A stretch of DNA of 64,000 nucleotides, from assembly GCA_964655525.1 (NCBI GenBank), contig CAZZNE010000015.1:33464-97463 (forward strand), given 5' to 3'. Each line of letters opens with the position of its first letter. The first letter of the stretch is position 1. The stretch is from DLAJ01 sp964655525 (GTDB lineage: Bacteria; Bacillota; Clostridia; Lachnospirales; Lachnospiraceae). Made by a program: the position numbers and the translations under genes. Below, piece after piece: positions 43,523 through 52,101 of the stretch. The notes beneath the pieces are model-generated. The model had not been told where the DNA came from. It was given only the letters and a program-made list of their open reading frames with translations, and made no database searches.

Positions 43523-45070
43523 ATGTTACAGGCATCCGTGATTGAGGCATATGTGGACAGGATCTACGACTATGCACTAAGAAAAACGTATTCGCGTGAG
43601 GAGGCTGACGAGCTTTCTCAGGAAATCCTGTTTACACTGGTACGGGAACTTCCGAAGCTTCGGGACGAAAGCCGTTTTGAACCATGGCTCTGGGGTGTGG
43701 CAGGAAATGTGGCAAGAAGCTTTCGGCGATCCATGGGAAAACAGCGCGCGATGTATTTCTATGATGTGCCGGAAGAAATCGTCTATGATGAAACTGCCGC
43801 CGAGGAAGCCGCCCGCAATGAGGAGCGATACGCCAGCCTGCGCGAAAAAATTGCCATGCTCTCCTCCGTTTATCGGAATATGATCATTCTTCATTATTAT
43901 GAGGGGCTTTCCACAAAACAGATCTCCGAAAAACTTATGATCCCGGAAGGCACTGTTACATGGCGCTTGTCAGAAGCGCGCAGAAAATTAAAAAAGGAGT
44001 GTACGCATATGGAAGAAAGTGCATTGAAACCGATTCAGATGAGAATCGACATTTACGGTTCCGGCAATTATAACGGAAGAGAATATCCGTTTCCGAGCGA
44101 GTATATTAAGGATGCTCTCTCCCAAAATATTCTGTACCATTGTTATAAAGAACCGAGAGGAATTGAGGAGCTTGCAAAGCTTTGCGGTGTTCCTGCCTAT
44201 TATATTGAGGACTGTTTGGAAAATCTGACCGCGCGGGATGCGGTAACGGAACCGGTCAAACAAAAATATCAGACGGCCTTTCTCATCTGGACGGATGAAT
44301 ACGGCAAATACCAGCGAGAACACGCACAGGATTTTCTCATGCCCATCATGGAGCGCATGATCGCCGCCCTGAAAGCAATCGTAGAGGAGGCCCGGCATAT
44401 CGACTTTTACAAAGCCGGAAAAAGTGAAGACGAACTGTTTTATCTGTATAGCGTCCTGGCATTTTCCTGCATGGAAAAAGCACATTACCACCGCCCCTAT
44501 CCTCCTGTCTCAAAAAAATACGATGGAAACGCTTGGGAATATGTCGGTTATATGGAAACAAGAAGCAATCTCAGACGCGGCGTCGGCATTCAGACCTGCC
44601 ACGGCGACGATGTGCGCTACAGTCATTGGGTTTTCTGTTTTGAAGGATTCCAATGGAGAGAGATGATGCCCAACAAAGAAATTCAGGTCTGTGATGATAT
44701 CCTAAACACAGGAAAAACAACAGATGTATACCGGGCGGGCGAAGCAATCCGCAAAGGGTATCTCAAACGGTTGGAAGACGGCTCTCTCGCCGTGATGACG
44801 CCGGCATTCACGCAGGAACAGAAGAAACATCTGGACCGGATCGCAGAAAAGCATATGGGACCGTTGATGGACGAATATTGCCGTATCGTGGATGAATTTG
44901 CGGACAGTTACCGCAGACTGTTCCCGAAACATCTTGCAGACACAGCAGCGCGGATGTGTAAGACCAGTTTTTTGAATATGTTTGTTGAGATCATCGCCTA
45001 CGCGCAGGAACACGGGGAGATTCCACTTCCGCCAAAAGACAGTATCTGTGACGTGCTGCTTCAAAATTAA
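43523..45070 (+). CDS. ECF-type sigma factor with long C-terminal extension
   Basis: An extracytoplasmic-function-type sigma factor. Region 2 covers about 28-70 (ADELSQEILFTLVRELPKLRDESRFEPWLWGVAGN). Region 4 covers about 108-160 (YRNMIILHYYEGLSTKQISEKLMIPEGTVTWRLSEARRKLK). Plain ECF factors stop near 170 residues; this one continues to about 515. The extension has a winged-helix-like part (IEELAKLCGVPAYYIEDCLENL, about 205-240) and some 270 residues without a motif I know, possibly a sensor or self-regulating domain. No membrane helix and no adjacent anti-sigma gene. ATG at 43523 chosen for AAGGAG 9 bases upstream. Convergent with the NRPS-region operon. Confidence 0.85.
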   Translation: MLQASVIEAYVDRIYDYALRKTYSREEADELSQEILFTLVRELPKLRDESRFEPWLWGVAGNVARSFRRSMGKQRAMYFYDVPEEIVYDETAAEEAARNEERYASLREKIAMLSSVYRNMIILHYYEGLSTKQISEKLMIPEGTVTWRLSEARRKLKKECTHMEESALKPIQMRIDIYGSGNYNGREYPFPSEYIKDALSQNILYHCYKEPRGIEELAKLCGVPAYYIEDCLENLTARDAVTEPVKQKYQTAFLIWTDEYGKYQREHAQDFLMPIMERMIAALKAIVEEARHIDFYKAGKSEDELFYLYSVLAFSCMEKAHYHRPYPPVSKKYDGNAWEYVGYMETRSNLRRGVGIQTCHGDDVRYSHWVFCFEGFQWREMMPNKEIQVCDDILNTGKTTDVYRAGEAIRKGYLKRLEDGSLAVMTPAFTQEQKKHLDRIAEKHMGPLMDEYCRIVDEFADSYRRLFPKHLADTAARMCKTSFLNMFVEIIAYAQEHGEIPLPPKDSICDVLLQN

Positions 45071-45073
45071 GGC

Positions 45074-45115
45074 AAAGAGCCTCTGCCCGCCTCATTCCGG
45101 CTGCAGAGGCTCTTT
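45074..45115. terminator. Bidirectional terminator between sigma and phosphatase genes
   Basis: AAAGAGCCTCTGC and GCAGAGGCTCTTT form a perfect 13-bp stem with a 16-base loop. The last codons and stop (45092) of the minus-strand phosphatase gene lie in it. Confidence 0.85.
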
Positions 45116-47056
45116 ATATTCCAGGCACAGCATCGTAATATCATCAAACTGCGGTGCTTCCCTGACGAAGCTGTCCACATCTGCCTTTACTTTTGTGAGC
45201 AATTCTTCCAGTGTTTTATCCTTGTACTCATTCAGGGCATTCTGCAGGCGCCCGCTCCCATACATTTCATTGTCCGCATTGGTTGCTTCCGGCACCCCGT
45301 CCGTATAAAGGAAAATCCTGTCACCCACTGCCAATTGCATCCTTCCCTCTTTGTAGCGCATATCTTCCATGCCGGCAAGGACAAACCCGGGGCTTACTTT
45401 ATAGGCTTCAAAGCATTCCCCTTTACGGCATACATAAGGCGTTTCATGACCTGCATTGACATAGGTAAACTCGCCCGTCGCCAAATCCAAAACACCTTCA
45501 AATGCTGTTATGAACATCCCTTCGCTGTTGGAATCGCAAAGAAGATTATTCACATCCGAAAATACGCTTCCCAATGAAATTCCCGGCTGTGTATGGTCTT
45601 TTATCAGCGTTTTTCCTATCACCATAAACAGTGCCGCCGGTACTCCTTTCCCGGACACATCCGCCATAACTACCGCGACATGCCGCTCATCCACCATGAA
45701 GAAATCATAAAAATCTCCGCCGACCTCCTTCGCCGGGTTCATGGTAGCATAAACATCAAATTCTTTCCTGTCCGGGAATGCAGGAAAAATACAGGGCAGC
45801 ATCGAAGACTGGATATGCGTCGCAATGGAAAGCTCCGCACCGATCCGCTCCTTATCTGCGGTCATGGCAGTCAGATTTTCAATATAAACTTCAATATTGC
45901 GGATCATCTGCGAAAGTGATACGGCGAGTTCTCCAACCTCTGAATTCAGGTATTCGTAAGTCTTAAATACTTTTCCTTCCAGTCCGCTCTCTGCGTTTTC
46001 CCCTTCCTCCCTCAGATAATCGGCAGCTGCCTGCGACATCTGCTCGACAGGCTCGGTAATATGCTTCTGGATATACAAAAGCAGCACAAGCGAAAGCCCA
46101 TTAAACAAAACAAGATCAAAAGTCACATACAGGTATATGCGGTTCCACAAATCCACAAACGCCACACTTCCCTGTCCCATACACTCAAAATATACTCCCG
46201 CCCCCACGAGCAAGGCAGAAAACAGCGAAAGCAGCATAAATATCAGCACCATTTTCTCATTCAGTGTAACTCGGTTTCCTTTGGCGCTGTCTGCCACACT
46301 CGCCGGCTTACATACATAGACATAAGACAGTACATAAACAGGCAATATGATCTGTCTGACGCCGATTCTGCCATGCAGTACAAAGAATAAAAGTAGAACT
46401 AACACAGAGAGCTGCATCGATGCATCCGAAAGGACCAGCTGCAATTTTCCGGCTTTCTTACAGCATGGGATATTTTTCTGCAAGCGCAGAACATCGGCGG
46501 CGATCAACATCGGTATACCAAGCACAATTCCAAAAACAATATTATTCAGCAGCATCATCAAGGTAGCAACCGTATACTCCGAACTAATGCCAAAGTATTC
46601 CATCAGCAAAGATAAATAGCCGGTCATCAGCATGGAATCCGCCACAACAAGCGCCATGTACTTCCCCACTGATCCGGCATCGGCAAGCGACACTGCCTTA
46701 CGCCCGGACTTATCCCCGGTTTTATGCTGAAACCACCCCACAAATAGCGGCGCATACCAAAATTTATATGGCAGATACCCAAACAGGAACTGGGCAAAAA
46801 AACCGGCGATACAAAAACTCATCTCATACCCTGAATAGAGGTCTCCGAAAAAATTACCCACTGCCGTTCCCAATGCCCCGGGTAAACCGAACAACAGTCC
46901 GCATACAATAGGGAACACACTTGCCGGCCTTACCTCCGTGACCTCCGCAAACGCAAAAAACTTCCGAAAGGGAATGGATACACAAAAAAACAGAATGGCC
47001 GATACCGAAAACTGTAACAAATATTTTTTCCTATTCCATTGCCTTTTATTTTCCAT
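45092..47056 (-). CDS. Membrane-sensor SpoIIE/RsbU-type PP2C phosphatase
   Basis: Serine phosphatase of partner-switching systems, predicted to dephosphorylate STAS anti-anti-sigma proteins. Residues 1-330 hold about nine or ten membrane helices; the first part (EVRPASVFPIVCGLLFGLPGALGTAVGNFFGDLYSGY) resembles ECF-transporter S-component-like membrane domains. A HAMP-like linker and coiled coil (about 330-400) lead to the PP2C domain: MNPAKEVGGDFYDFF, MADVSGKGVPAALFM and FDDITMLCL carry the metal aspartates. 654 residues. AGGAGG precedes the ATG. The C-terminal domain of the transporter gene just upstream is related to its membrane part. Last gene of the NRPS gene train. Confidence 0.9.
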   Translation of the reverse strand: MENKRQWNRKKYLLQFSVSAILFFCVSIPFRKFFAFAEVTEVRPASVFPIVCGLLFGLPGALGTAVGNFFGDLYSGYEMSFCIAGFFAQFLFGYLPYKFWYAPLFVGWFQHKTGDKSGRKAVSLADAGSVGKYMALVVADSMLMTGYLSLLMEYFGISSEYTVATLMMLLNNIVFGIVLGIPMLIAADVLRLQKNIPCCKKAGKLQLVLSDASMQLSVLVLLLFFVLHGRIGVRQIILPVYVLSYVYVCKPASVADSAKGNRVTLNEKMVLIFMLLSLFSALLVGAGVYFECMGQGSVAFVDLWNRIYLYVTFDLVLFNGLSLVLLLYIQKHITEPVEQMSQAAADYLREEGENAESGLEGKVFKTYEYLNSEVGELAVSLSQMIRNIEVYIENLTAMTADKERIGAELSIATHIQSSMLPCIFPAFPDRKEFDVYATMNPAKEVGGDFYDFFMVDERHVAVVMADVSGKGVPAALFMVIGKTLIKDHTQPGISLGSVFSDVNNLLCDSNSEGMFITAFEGVLDLATGEFTYVNAGHETPYVCRKGECFEAYKVSPGFVLAGMEDMRYKEGRMQLAVGDRIFLYTDGVPEATNADNEMYGSGRLQNALNEYKDKTLEELLTKVKADVDSFVREAPQFDDITMLCLEYKEPLQPE

Positions 47057-47109
47057 ATCCGCCTCCTAAATGAAACGCCTTAAACCATTCACTTTAAACA
47101 TATCTTACT

Positions 47110-48828
47110 TTAAATTAACAGTACACATAAAATCAAAAAATCTGCAACGGAGCATAACTGCATCCAGACAGAATCCCGAATACTGCTCCCGTCCCTCATA
47201 TAAAACATGACCAGCGCCATACCCAAAACCATCACAAACGACAGGATCCCTAAAAGCCTTTTCTTATGCTGCCTTTCCCGAACGACAGGAAGCATGCCGG
47301 AAAGGACGCCGCCTATCGGCCTGCAGCAGCCAAAAAGCCCCGTTTCCAAATTCAGCACAATAAAGACCGGTATTCCTAAAAACACAGAAAAAGCCAGATT
47401 ATTTAAAAGTACATATATGTAAATCTGCGGCAGCCTGACGTCAAAGAATAGATCCAATCCCGCCCCGATGATAAAAGCCATAACAAACGACGCAACCGTC
47501 GAAATCAGGCAGTACCGGCCGATATTCCCAAAACTTTTCAGGTTTGGCTTCTCATCGGAAAAAATATACCATAAACGAAACGGCAGATACGCCCCGATAA
47601 AATTTGCCGCAAACCCAAGCAGCGACGTTGCATTGAATGTACCAAATAAGTCTGCCGCCATATTTCCAAGCCCACATGCCAGTGCCCCCACCGGACCGGC
47701 AATCAACCCGAACATAACCGGCAGCGCATTGACCGGACGTATTTCCGTAAATCCCTCGATCAGCACCATGACTTTAAATGATGCGCCCAGCACCAGAAAC
47801 GCCATGAAAAAAATGCCGAACCGCAACAGGCATTTTGCATTCCATTCAAGCCGAAACCACTCCCCAAATCCTGCCGGGTGCAATGCCTTCTCCCCTTGAA
47901 ACACGTTGCTATATGACGAAACCAGTGTTTCCTTTTGCTGCCTTACCTCTTTTTTATCTAAGAAATCCGTTCCGGCAATCACGGCCCCGCAGGCAATCAC
48001 AAGACTGCCCACAAACGGAAGCAAATGGAATGTTTCAGAGCTCCCAAAGGATGCCGGAAGCAGAATCGCCAATGACAGCGTAATGACCGGCTCCGTGGAT
48101 GCGATCACGGTGACGTTAAGCGGATTGGCATACTTCTGTGCATACATCAGCATAATGTACGCATAGGCTTTCGTAAAAAAAGCCAGAATAATAATAGAGG
48201 AAATCATTCTGGAACTGTATGTCAGGGACATAAAAGTCGTCGGTTCTTCCAAAAGCCACAAAAGATACCCTATAAGCGCCGTAAACATCATCTGAACCAC
48301 GGCCATGAGCAGCGGATCTTCTTCCTTGGCAAACCGATCTGCCGCAATCGTGTAAATGCCCATGACCAAACAGGTCGCCAGCATATACAATGTTCCGAGA
48401 TTCATAAAACCCTGTAATTGAAATCCATTGGTGCAGAATATTCCCACCAGGATCACGATGATCCCTGCAACATGATTGCGGCTTGGGAACTTCTTAAAAA
48501 ACAGCATCAGAAGCGGTACAAAAATGATGTTCAGCGAAGAAATAAAGCTTGCATTTGAGGAGGGCAGCAGGGAGATCCCCGCCTTTTCCGCCAAAAGATT
48601 CCCACACATCAAAAGAGCCAGAAAAAAGCCTTTCCAGAGCGTCCCTTTCCTGATTTCTTTCAGGCGTTTCATAAAAACAACAGACATAATAATTGCCGCA
48701 ATGCCCGTTGTAAGCGTCAGGTAGGCATAGGAGGACAGATCTTCCGGAAGACTCTTAATAAAAATATACGAAGCTGCCCAGCATAATGTAATGGAAAAAA
48801 GCACGATATTATTTTCTTTTTTAGTCAT
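47110..48828 (-). CDS. EamA/DMT transporter fused to a second membrane domain
   Basis: Residues 1-300 form ten helices of the drug/metabolite transporter (EamA) family, with the usual two-repeat layout (FFLALLMCGNLLAEKAGISLLPSSNASFI in repeat one, NPLNVTVIASTEPVITLSLAILL in repeat two). Residues about 325-555 form a further membrane domain (EIRPVNALPVMFGLIAGPVGALACGLGNMAADLFGTF) clearly related to the N-terminal part of the neighbouring PP2C phosphatase. 572 residues from ATG 48828 (GAGGAG upstream). It overlaps the DUF3574-like gene by 8 bases, so they are translationally coupled. Could export or import a small metabolite and share a ligand-sensing domain with the phosphatase (inference). 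Confidence 0.85.
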   Translation of the reverse strand: MTKKENNIVLFSITLCWAASYIFIKSLPEDLSSYAYLTLTTGIAAIIMSVVFMKRLKEIRKGTLWKGFFLALLMCGNLLAEKAGISLLPSSNASFISSLNIIFVPLLMLFFKKFPSRNHVAGIIVILVGIFCTNGFQLQGFMNLGTLYMLATCLVMGIYTIAADRFAKEEDPLLMAVVQMMFTALIGYLLWLLEEPTTFMSLTYSSRMISSIIILAFFTKAYAYIMLMYAQKYANPLNVTVIASTEPVITLSLAILLPASFGSSETFHLLPFVGSLVIACGAVIAGTDFLDKKEVRQQKETLVSSYSNVFQGEKALHPAGFGEWFRLEWNAKCLLRFGIFFMAFLVLGASFKVMVLIEGFTEIRPVNALPVMFGLIAGPVGALACGLGNMAADLFGTFNATSLLGFAANFIGAYLPFRLWYIFSDEKPNLKSFGNIGRYCLISTVASFVMAFIIGAGLDLFFDVRLPQIYIYVLLNNLAFSVFLGIPVFIVLNLETGLFGCCRPIGGVLSGMLPVVRERQHKKRLLGILSFVMVLGMALVMFYMRDGSSIRDSVWMQLCSVADFLILCVLLI

Positions 48829-49318
48829 CCTGCTCCTCTTTTTCGTGTCCATAGTAGTAGGCGCCGTTTTCCTGCCCATGCGTGATCAGTATGGAATTTT
48901 GATTCAGTTCCTTTAATACGTCGTCCATAATCTGCAGGATCTGTTCTTCCGTCGCCCCATAGAAGCTGTAAATCAATGTATTTTCTTCTGTCAGGATGTT
49001 CTTTTCATCCATCCAGCCACCTTTCGCTGTCTGCATGGTATAACCATCCACATAGCGGCTGCAGATTTCATTTACCATGCGGATACCATCCTCCGTACTT
49101 ATGATTTGTTCATAGGTATTTTTATCGTTCAAGCCGATATAAATCGTATATTTCTCAGTCGGATTATATCTGTTATCCATGTCTTCCCCGATCTCATGAA
49201 TCCCATGGATCCGGCTTACCGTATAAAATCCCAAAACACCTGTTGCCAAAATGTTTGCGATCAGCAGAATCACAATGACCTTCTGCCTGATACCTGCTCT
49301 TTTGTTGTTCTCATCCAT
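48821..49318 (-). CDS. Single-helix anchored DUF3574-like protein, 165 aa
   Basis: A short polar start, one helix (about 13-35) and a soluble domain: KYTIYIGLNDKNTYEQIISTEDG, then NEICSRYVDGYTMQTAKGGWMDE, then LTEENTLIYSFY. The G-L-N-D-K, Y-x-DG-T/Y and late hydrophobic strand order looks like DUF3574 proteins, which have no established role. Start at ATG 49318, with GGAG 8 bases upstream. Probably anchored with the domain outside. Sits between the receiver gene and the transporter it overlaps by 8 bases. Confidence 0.65.
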   Translation of the reverse strand: MDENNKRAGIRQKVIVILLIANILATGVLGFYTVSRIHGIHEIGEDMDNRYNPTEKYTIYIGLNDKNTYEQIISTEDGIRMVNEICSRYVDGYTMQTAKGGWMDEKNILTEENTLIYSFYGATEEQILQIMDDVLKELNQNSILITHGQENGAYYYGHEKEEQDD

Positions 49319-49377
49319 AGCGCTTTCTCCAGCCATTTTTCTTGGCGGCTAAGCCCCAAGGCACAGCCGCCTCTGAA

Positions 49378-49782
49378 TTATACATCATCCCAGCCAAGCT
49401 TCTTTTTTTCCTCTTGTAACAGCTTGTGCACCTTACCCATAAAGCTTTCCTCATCAATGGGCTTTACAGCGTAATCATTTGCACCTCCGCTGATCGCTTT
49501 CACGACATGCTCTCTGTCATGATTCGATGTCAGAAAAAGAACCGGTACTTGCTTCAGTTCCTCCTTCTTTCGTATCATCTCAAGCATTTCAAACCCGTCG
49601 ATTTCCTCCATCTCAATATCCAAAATGATCAGATCAGGCGCAGGCCACTCTTTTAAATATTTAAGCGCCCGCATCCCCTTGGTGAATGCATGAAACTCAT
49701 AGGTTTCACCCAGCAGCTTTTCCAATGTCTTTAAAATGATACCGCTGTCATCTACTGCAACAATACATTTCCCGTATCTCAC
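49378..49782 (-). CDS. Stand-alone response-regulator receiver domain
   Basis: 134 residues: a complete REC fold with the acidic pair Asp11/Asp12, phospho-acceptor Asp55 (LIILDIEM), Thr in FLTSNHD and Lys in YAVKPID. No output domain. Start is GTG (49782), overlapping the kinase stop as GTGA, with AAAGG upstream, so translation is coupled to the hybrid kinase. The natural partner is the HPt domain of that kinase. Lone receivers may act by protein-protein contact or as a phosphate sink. Confidence 0.92.
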   Translation of the reverse strand: MRYGKCIVAVDDSGIILKTLEKLLGETYEFHAFTKGMRALKYLKEWPAPDLIILDIEMEEIDGFEMLEMIRKKEELKQVPVLFLTSNHDREHVVKAISGGANDYAVKPIDEESFMGKVHKLLQEEKKKLGWDDV

Positions 49783-52001
49783 GTTTCCTTTTCTCCCTTC
49801 AGAAGTTCTATTGCTTTATCTTCATCAAACTCGTCCTCTATTGCAGACAGCACATCCTTTAATAACTGCCTCCTGTCTGATTGCAACGGGTTTTTCAGCC
49901 AAGCCTTTATCTGTTTTACCGCGTCCTCTGTCTGAAACGCATCGATCAGCGCCGCCATCTCATCAAGCTTCTCCTGCGGCAGCTGAAACGCATTTCCTTC
50001 CTGCACCTCTTCTTCTACCGATTCGCAGGCATATTTTTCATAGATGGCCTCAAACACTTCCAATGCGCTTTCCCAAGCCTGCTTCAGTACTTCCCAATGT
50101 TCCTTTATGTAGTCTTCCCTGTCCGCCTTGCTCTGCATTTCATGGTCATACGCAATATCCGCAAGCTGATCTGCGCCAAGCGTCCGCGCATTGCCTTTCA
50201 GAGCATGTACCTGAATCGCATACGATTTCATATTATGGTCTGACAGATATTGCCCCAGCTGTTTCATTTTCTTTTGATCTTTGATAAACAGCCAGACAAG
50301 CTCCAAATAGGTATCCATACTGCCCTGCGCATGCCGCAATCCGTTTTTGACAGATACGCCCTTTTCTAAATATGCATCATATTCTTCCCCGGCTTCACCG
50401 CTTTTTTCTTCTCCGCCATCGTCTGAGCCGGATAAAATCATCTCCTGCGGAAGATATTTGCATATTGCCTGCTCCATCAGCTCCGCATCGATCGGCTTTG
50501 TCAGGAAATCGCAAAATCCCTCCGCCAAATACTGTTCCTTTGCGCCTGCCACGGCATTTGCCGTAAGCACGATCACAGGTGTGTCCTTATTTTTATGCAC
50601 CGCAAGCTCATTCATCCTATGAAGCGTTTCGATTCCGTCCATCTCCGGCATCATATGATCCATGAAAATAATATGAAACTTCTCCTTTTGAATGGATTCC
50701 AGACACTGCCTGCCGGAGTCTGCTGTTGTGACCTGCATCTTTGTCCGTTTGAGCAGTGCCTTAAATACTGTCAGGTTCATGGCATTGTCATCCACCACAA
50801 GTATGCTTGCCTGCGGCGCTGTGAAGCTTCCCTTTTTCTTTCCTGCCAGCTGCGAATTTTTCTCCTGTATTGCCTGAAAGCTTCCCAAGGGTACATCACT
50901 TACGATTTTCTGCGGTATGATCACCTGAAAAGTGGAGCCTTTCCGGTATTCGCTTTCTACCTTCATATCGCCATCCATCATTTTCAGCAGTGACATTGTA
51001 ATATTCATGCCAAGCCCTGTTCCCTCAATATGACGGTTCTTCTCCTCATCTAAGCGCTGAAAGCTTTCAAAAAGCTTTCCCATATCCTCTTTTCTGATGC
51101 CCATACCGGTATCCTTTACGGATATTTTCAGCAGGATCTTGTCTTTGTCCTGATGTTCACCGGAAAGGATCAGCTCCACACTCCCTTTTGGCGTATATTT
51201 CACAGCGTTTGTCAAAAGATTGGTTACGATCTGTTTGATCCGCACATCATCACCGTAAAGGACGCTTGGGAGCGTTTCGTCCAGCTCCACGCTCAGCTTC
51301 AGCTCCTTTTCTTTTGCACGAAAATAGATCACGTTCCACAGATCCATGATCACTGCCGAAAGTTCATAGGTAACCGGAATAATCTCCATTTTACCGGACT
51401 CAATCTTGGACAGATCCAGAATATCATTAATCAGAAATAACAGCGTTTTTCCGGAACTTTGGATGTTGGATGCATAGGACAAGATCTGTTGATCATCAGA
51501 CTCCCTAAGGATCATCTCATTCATGCCAAGTACGGCGTTGATCGGTGTTCGGATTTCATGCGACATATTGGACAAAAAACGGCTTTTTGCCTCGTTTGCA
51601 TGCTCCGCTACTTCCAACGCAACCTGCGCATCGCGCAGTTCGTTCAGCTTTGTCATATCATTGATCACTACGACAACCGCCCGTTCCCCGTCAATATAAA
51701 GATAACTTGTTGTCAGAAGCAGGCTGATCGTCGTACCGTCTCTCACAAAATCAACCGGTGCCTGATCGGCTTTCGCCTTTTCGTAGATTGTGTCTAATAT
51801 AATTTCATTAAACGCGTCATTTTTTTCCTCCATCAGAAAAACATTCATATATGCCTTTCCGACATCCTCCGGTTTCACACCAAGTATGCGTTCTGCCGCC
51901 GGATTCAACATGGCAATCTTCCCATCGATGCCGATCACCATGACGCCCTCCTGCATATTTCGCACAATCTCCTCATAGAATCTTCCGTCTAATTGTTTCA
52001 T
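49779..52001 (-). CDS. Hybrid sensor histidine kinase (PAS-HisKA-HATPase-REC-HPt)
   Basis: A cytoplasmic phosphorelay kinase without membrane helices. PAS domain about 10-125 (EGVMVIGIDGKIAMLNPAAERILG). HisKA with His151 in SNMSHEIRTP. HATPase with N-box near 264 and G boxes KDTGMGI and GTGLGM. REC about 400-520 with Asp451 (FMDHMMPEMDG). C-terminal HPt with His602 in VHALKGNAR. Residues counted from a TTG three codons earlier; the ATG at 52001 is an equally good start. The relay would run His151 to Asp451 to His602 and then to the lone receiver downstream, which overlaps it by 4 bases. Confidence 0.93.
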   Translation of the reverse strand: MKQLDGRFYEEIVRNMQEGVMVIGIDGKIAMLNPAAERILGVKPEDVGKAYMNVFLMEEKNDAFNEIILDTIYEKAKADQAPVDFVRDGTTISLLLTTSYLYIDGERAVVVVINDMTKLNELRDAQVALEVAEHANEAKSRFLSNMSHEIRTPINAVLGMNEMILRESDDQQILSYASNIQSSGKTLLFLINDILDLSKIESGKMEIIPVTYELSAVIMDLWNVIYFRAKEKELKLSVELDETLPSVLYGDDVRIKQIVTNLLTNAVKYTPKGSVELILSGEHQDKDKILLKISVKDTGMGIRKEDMGKLFESFQRLDEEKNRHIEGTGLGMNITMSLLKMMDGDMKVESEYRKGSTFQVIIPQKIVSDVPLGSFQAIQEKNSQLAGKKKGSFTAPQASILVVDDNAMNLTVFKALLKRTKMQVTTADSGRQCLESIQKEKFHIIFMDHMMPEMDGIETLHRMNELAVHKNKDTPVIVLTANAVAGAKEQYLAEGFCDFLTKPIDAELMEQAICKYLPQEMILSGSDDGGEEKSGEAGEEYDAYLEKGVSVKNGLRHAQGSMDTYLELVWLFIKDQKKMKQLGQYLSDHNMKSYAIQVHALKGNARTLGADQLADIAYDHEMQSKADREDYIKEHWEVLKQAWESALEVFEAIYEKYACESVEEEVQEGNAFQLPQEKLDEMAALIDAFQTEDAVKQIKAWLKNPLQSDRRQLLKDVLSAIEDEFDEDKAIELLKGEKET

Positions 52002-52006
52002 CTTAA

Positions 52007-52096
52007 TCAACCTGTCAGAGACGCAAATCCTGTGTGAAAAATCAGTGCATCAGCATGATTCTTCACAACAGTATCTTGTTTTTTCTCCGTATACAT
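52007..52096 (-). CDS. Possible 29-aa leader/spacer peptide
   Basis: An open frame from ATG 52096 to TGA 52007 fills nearly all of the 91-base gap between the MATE-ATPase fusion and the kinase. Its stop lies a few bases before the kinase start, as in translational coupling. The ribosome site is weak (AGAGGCA directly before ATG). No known motif. It may simply be chance. Confidence 0.25.
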   Translation of the reverse strand: MYTEKKQDTVVKNHADALIFHTGFASLTG

Positions 52097-52101
52097 TGCC
52101 T

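Noticed and set aside
52007..52101. Internal promoter between the MATE fusion and the kinase
   Set aside because: No pair of -35/-10 hexamers with acceptable spacing could be found on the minus strand.
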